A stretch of DNA of 64,000 nt, taken from Philodulcilactobacillus myokonensis (GTDB lineage Bacteria > Bacillota > Bacilli > Lactobacillales > Lactobacillaceae). Shown here one piece after another: positions 60,943 through 64,000 of the stretch. A program made the translations under genes and the position numbers. Numbering within the stretch: position 1 is the stretch's first letter; every line of letters begins with the position of its first letter. The DNA is taken from assembly GCF_027923585.1 (NCBI RefSeq), contig NZ_BRPL01000004.1, positions 170,945 through 234,944 of the forward strand. The letters are read 5' to 3'. Under the pieces are notes generated by a model. That model did not search any database. It saw only the letters and a program-made list of their open reading frames with translations, and was not told the DNA's origin.

Positions 60943-62234
60943 TTTTGAGCATTACGATAAGTTTTTGTTAATAGATAAAATGGTGCGGCAATGACTAATG
61001 CACCTAATCCGCAAATCAGTTCACTTACGTCGGTTTTAATCAACAACCATGCGGATACAACCAATGCAATGATTGGAATTGTGTATCCAAATGCTAATTT
61101 AAAATTACGTTTGGCATGTGGCATTGTTTTTCTAAAGACAATGACTGCTAAACAGGTTGGAATGTATTGTGCAAACCTTGCCACAACACTTATTTTAACT
61201 AATTCAGTGTATGTTCCTGAAAATGCAATTAATAGTGCAATAATATTGGATGCGATAATTGCAACGTATGGTTCATTCTTTCGATTCATTTTTGAAAAGA
61301 TTTTTGGCAATGATCCATGATCAGATAATGCGACCATTGATCTTGGTGTAATGAAAGTTGAAGCAGAAATTGATCCGAACAACGAAATCAATAATCCAAT
61401 CAATACTAGAACACCACCCCATTTACCAACAATTTTAGTAAATGCCATTTGAAGTGGGATGGATGTACCAGAAAGTTTACTTCCTAAAATTCCAATACAT
61501 ACCACCATTACTAAAATATAAATGATAGTGATAATTAACATTGATAGAATTAATGCTCTTGGTAAATTTTTCTTAACATTTTTCATGTCCTGAGCGGTGA
61601 TAACAAGGCCTTCAAAACCAGTAAAAATGTAGAATAGAAGGATCGTCGTGTTGGAAAAACCACCCATATTAGTTAATTTAGGAACAAAAAACGGTGTAAA
61701 GTTAGCGGAATGGATAAAGAAAATACCGATGACAATTAATAGAATAATCGGGAGGAGTTTTCCGACAGTGATGACATTATTAAAAATCGATGTCAATTTG
61801 ATACCATTCACATTAATAAAGATCATCAGCACAACACAAATCGTAATAATAACATTTTTAGCGAAACTATTATTTAGGCTTGGAAAAACGCCACTTAGGG
61901 TGGTTGTGAATGCCACGTAGATTACAGCTTCCGCAATTGTCCTAATGATAAACGTAGCTAAACCCACTTCATAGCCGATAAAGTGACCAAACGCTTTATT
62001 AGCGTAAACGTAAGCACCACCCGATTCACCAAACATACTTGCACATTCAGCAAAGCATAGTCCAATACTGATTGCCAAAAGTGCATCAAAAATAAGGACT
62101 AAAATACTAGCAGGACCGAAATCTTTAAAACCGGAAGCCGGGAGCAAGAAAATTCCTGAAGCAATGATGGCGTTAATGCCTAGTAAGACCATACTTGTAA
62201 AACCGATTTGTTTCCTGTTATTAATCATAGTCAT
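60939..62234 (-). CDS. APC-family amino acid permease
   Basis: The 431-residue protein has twelve helices and the start GFTSMVLLGINAIIASGIFLLP typical of APC transporters; EGLVITAQDMKNVKKNLPR follows in the sixth helix region. Several close starts (62240, 62234, 62228) lie inside the end of the amidotransferase gene, showing translational coupling. Likely substrates are gamma-glutamyl compounds or polyamines, by link to that enzyme. Confidence 0.88.
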   Translation of the reverse strand: MTMINNRKQIGFTSMVLLGINAIIASGIFLLPASGFKDFGPASILVLIFDALLAISIGLCFAECASMFGESGGAYVYANKAFGHFIGYEVGLATFIIRTIAEAVIYVAFTTTLSGVFPSLNNSFAKNVIITICVVLMIFINVNGIKLTSIFNNVITVGKLLPIILLIVIGIFFIHSANFTPFFVPKLTNMGGFSNTTILLFYIFTGFEGLVITAQDMKNVKKNLPRALILSMLIITIIYILVMVVCIGILGSKLSGTSIPLQMAFTKIVGKWGGVLVLIGLLISLFGSISASTFITPRSMVALSDHGSLPKIFSKMNRKNEPYVAIIASNIIALLIAFSGTYTELVKISVVARFAQYIPTCLAVIVFRKTMPHAKRNFKLAFGYTIPIIALVVSAWLLIKTDVSELICGLGALVIAAPFYLLTKTYRNAQK

Positions 62235-62955
62235 CACCAACTCGATTGAAAAAGTCCGTAAATAGTTTTTCTTCTTTCATGTCTTCTTTCCATAAATATT
62301 CGGGATGCCATTGAACGCCTTGAACAGAAGCATCTGCATTTTCAATTCCCTCAATCACACCATCGGGAGCCGTAGCAGTAATTTTTAACCCTTCACCTAA
62401 GTCTTTAACTGCTTGATGATGCCTTGAGTTCACTAATGCCTTTTCACCGATGCTTTGAAACAATTTACTGTTTTGATCAATCAATACGTGATGGGTTTCT
62501 TGAAAGACTTCTTCATTTTGCGAATGGTTAATCAATGGTTGATTATTAATGGGATGAAATTCACGTTTTAAATCTTGATATAACGTACCGCCAAGGGCAA
62601 CGTTAATTGCTTGAATTCCCCTGCAAAGTCCTAAAATTGGCTTATGGTTTTTAACAGCTGCTTTAATTAAACTAATTTCAAAATCATCACGGGGTTGGTA
62701 TGAAATACTATTGGTTTCAATTGGTTCCTCATGATATAAATTAGGGGCAACATCAGGTCCACCGGTTAAAATGATCCCATCAACTAATTTAAGTAATCGC
62801 TTTGCCATCTGTGGTTTGACAACCGGTAACATGACCGGAACAATATTATGTTTACTCAATAAATCAATTAAAACGTGCTGGACCATATTTGCCTTATACA
62901 TTCGAGCACTTTTTTGTGGTCCAAAATTAACATCTGCTGTAATTCCAATTCTCAT
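62221..62955 (-). CDS. Class I glutamine amidotransferase-like gamma-glutamyl hydrolase (PuuD type)
   Basis: The product (244 residues) shares its layout with the 27007 protein: MRIGITADVNFGPQKS, LTGGPDVAPNLYH, Cys in LGLCRGIQAINVALGGTLYQD, and the His-Glu pair in VQGVQWHPEYLW. The start is placed at ATG 62955; an ATG at 62973 has no ribosome site. It overlaps the permease gene. The pair probably imports and cleaves gamma-glutamyl amides such as gamma-glutamyl-GABA or similar. Confidence 0.87.
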   Translation of the reverse strand: MRIGITADVNFGPQKSARMYKANMVQHVLIDLLSKHNIVPVMLPVVKPQMAKRLLKLVDGIILTGGPDVAPNLYHEEPIETNSISYQPRDDFEISLIKAAVKNHKPILGLCRGIQAINVALGGTLYQDLKREFHPINNQPLINHSQNEEVFQETHHVLIDQNSKLFQSIGEKALVNSRHHQAVKDLGEGLKITATAPDGVIEGIENADASVQGVQWHPEYLWKEDMKEEKLFTDFFNRVGDDYD

Positions 62956-63031
62956 TATTATCGCTACTTTCATTTAATTTTAATTTAAATTTAATTAGTA
63001 TATAATATACATCTTAATTTCAAAATTTTCA

Positions 63032-63070
63032 ATAAAAAAAGCATCCTTGAAATTAATCGGGGATGCTTAA
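63032..63070 (-). terminator. Terminator after the ABC-2 permease
   Basis: On the minus strand AAGCATCC pairs with GGATGCTT across a 14-base loop, followed by seven T. Confidence 0.85.
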
Positions 63071-63085
63071 TTTAAAATGTTTAAA

Positions 63086-64000
63086 TTAGACTTTTCGGTA
63101 TCGTTTTAATGAAAGCACGTTTGCAACCGTAAAGATAATGATGAAAATTAGTAATGCAATGATATCGCCACCAAAATGTCCAAGACTTTCACCACTCATA
63201 ACGATTCCATTTAGGGCATCACCAGCGTAGCGAAGTGGGAAAATATATGTGATATCTTGCACCCATTTGCCCATCGAATCTAATGAAACTAATCCGGAAA
63301 ATAAAAGCTGAGGAACAACAATTACTGGAATGAATTGCATCATTTGAAAATCTGAAGTAGTAAGTGTTGATAGTAATAATCCAATTGTCAATGCAACTAA
63401 TGCTAAGAGAACGTTAATAATAATCATACTGAAAATACTGCCGACAACTTGAACGTTCATAACCCAAATGGCAAAGAAGACGATTACAATGGATTGAACA
63501 ATTGCTAAAATGCCATAACTAATCATGTATCCAAAAATGATTTCTGATCTTTTAACGGGAGTTGCTAACATTCGATCTAAAGTTCCAGATGTTCTTTCTT
63601 TTAATAGTGAAATCCCGGAAATTAAGAAAACAAACATAAAAACAAAGAATCCAATCAAGACTGGAATGATTTTATTAAAGTAGGTGGAGTTGGAATCACC
63701 ATAAATATAATGATTATGAACGGTTGGATTACTAATGCTTTGATTATTAATTTTTGGAGTTTGCTGTTTTATTTTTTGAGCCATTTTAGGATTATTTTTT
63801 AAAATGGTGGCTTGCTGCTGATTCATTAATTTATTTTGCATCGTAATATTGGCTAGACTAATTTTTTTAATCGTTTTCCCCAGGATAGTAAGGGTATATT
63901 TAGTGGTTGCTCCCTGAAGAATGTTCTTGATCATAGTTGTTTTACTAGGATCAGTATTGGAATAAATGGCATCGATCTTTTGATCATGGTGGTATAATAT
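63086..64000 (-). CDS. ABC-2 type permease (YhgE/DrrB-like), partial at window edge
   Basis: The frame stays open to the window end, so the gene starts beyond 64000. The visible 304 residues hold an outer segment (YHHDQKIDAIYSNTDPSKTT, then many Asn/Gln/Lys residues) and six C-terminal helices with ISLLKERTSGTLDRMLATPVKRSEIIFGY, the ABC-2 motif, and QLLFSGLVSLDSMG. It belongs to the larger ABC-2 permeases with a big external domain, usually drug or lipid exporters. Its ATPase should lie upstream, outside the window. Confidence 0.85.
   Translation of the reverse strand: MLYHHDQKIDAIYSNTDPSKTTMIKNILQGATTKYTLTILGKTIKKISLANITMQNKLMNQQQATILKNNPKMAQKIKQQTPKINNQSISNPTVHNHYIYGDSNSTYFNKIIPVLIGFFVFMFVFLISGISLLKERTSGTLDRMLATPVKRSEIIFGYMISYGILAIVQSIVIVFFAIWVMNVQVVGSIFSMIIINVLLALVALTIGLLLSTLTTSDFQMMQFIPVIVVPQLLFSGLVSLDSMGKWVQDITYIFPLRYAGDALNGIVMSGESLGHFGGDIIALLIFIIIFTVANVLSLKRYRKV

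Noticed and set aside
60939..62240. Prophage or insertion sequence in the window
   Set aside because: No transposase, integrase, terminase or structural phage gene was found anywhere; inverted repeats present are terminators or operators.

Overview
The window is low-GC Firmicute DNA and almost certainly comes from the family Lactobacillaceae (genus not resolved). Signs are frequent TTG starts with strong GGAGG sites, PyrR and T-box leaders, secreted proteins with short Ala-rich signal peptides, an isoleucine 2-epimerase-like enzyme, MmuM/MmuP and a RepA_N-type replicon. I see no tRNA, rRNA, ribosomal protein or other clearly essential gene in 64 kb, and the window carries its own replication and partition cassette (about 54.4-57.1 kb). 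It may therefore be part of a megaplasmid or chromid, or a chromosomal region with an integrated plasmid.

Layout. 0-4.6 kb: response-regulator tail, pyroglutamyl peptidase, VOC protein, a frameshifted metallophosphoesterase and an amino acid permease. 4.7-7.8 kb: a small secreted bacteriocin-like peptide followed by a three-gene ABC transporter, with two interleaved hairpins between them. 7.8-15.8 kb: secreted histidine phosphatase and a truncated copy, a Y-family polymerase/YolD cassette, repeat-containing secreted proteins and unknown membrane proteins. 15.9-24.7 kb: esterase, bioY, then one minus-strand transcription unit pyrB-pyrC-pyrD-arcA-argF, with a divergent pyrF-pyrE. Both directions are preceded by PyrR-type attenuators. 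24.7-32.7 kb: orphan ABC ATPase, gshA, glutamine amidotransferase, microproteins, 5'-truncated remnants and an MFS transporter. 33-41 kb: ABC-2 exporter with three palindromic operators, a surface protein with a glycosyltransferase, and a methionine-type T-box operon (permease plus two homocysteine methyltransferases). 41-52 kb: a 39-codon membrane peptide with a consensus promoter, an epimerase/permease pair, YdcF protein, SDRs, a fumarate-reductase-like flavoprotein, AEC carrier and a cre-controlled acetoin-type reductase. 52-57 kb: a large unknown protein, proC with an amber codon, repA with an attenuator/antisense leader, two arrays of fourteen 8-bp repeats, parA and a DUF5388-like partner. 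57-64 kb: a complete ECF transporter, FMN reductase, a permease/amidotransferase pair and an ABC-2 permease cut by the window edge.

How it fits together. The most interesting metabolic feature is arginine deiminase plus ornithine carbamoyltransferase placed inside the PyrR-controlled pyrimidine unit, with no carbamoyl-phosphate synthase and no carbamate kinase beside it. Arginine could serve as the carbamoyl-phosphate source for PyrB. The most interesting DNA feature is the pair of unspaced 8-bp repeat arrays directly upstream of parA, a likely centromere. Several genes are decaying (a metallophosphoesterase, proC, a UgpB-like protein, an aminotransferase, a phosphatase copy), which suggests a lineage losing genes.
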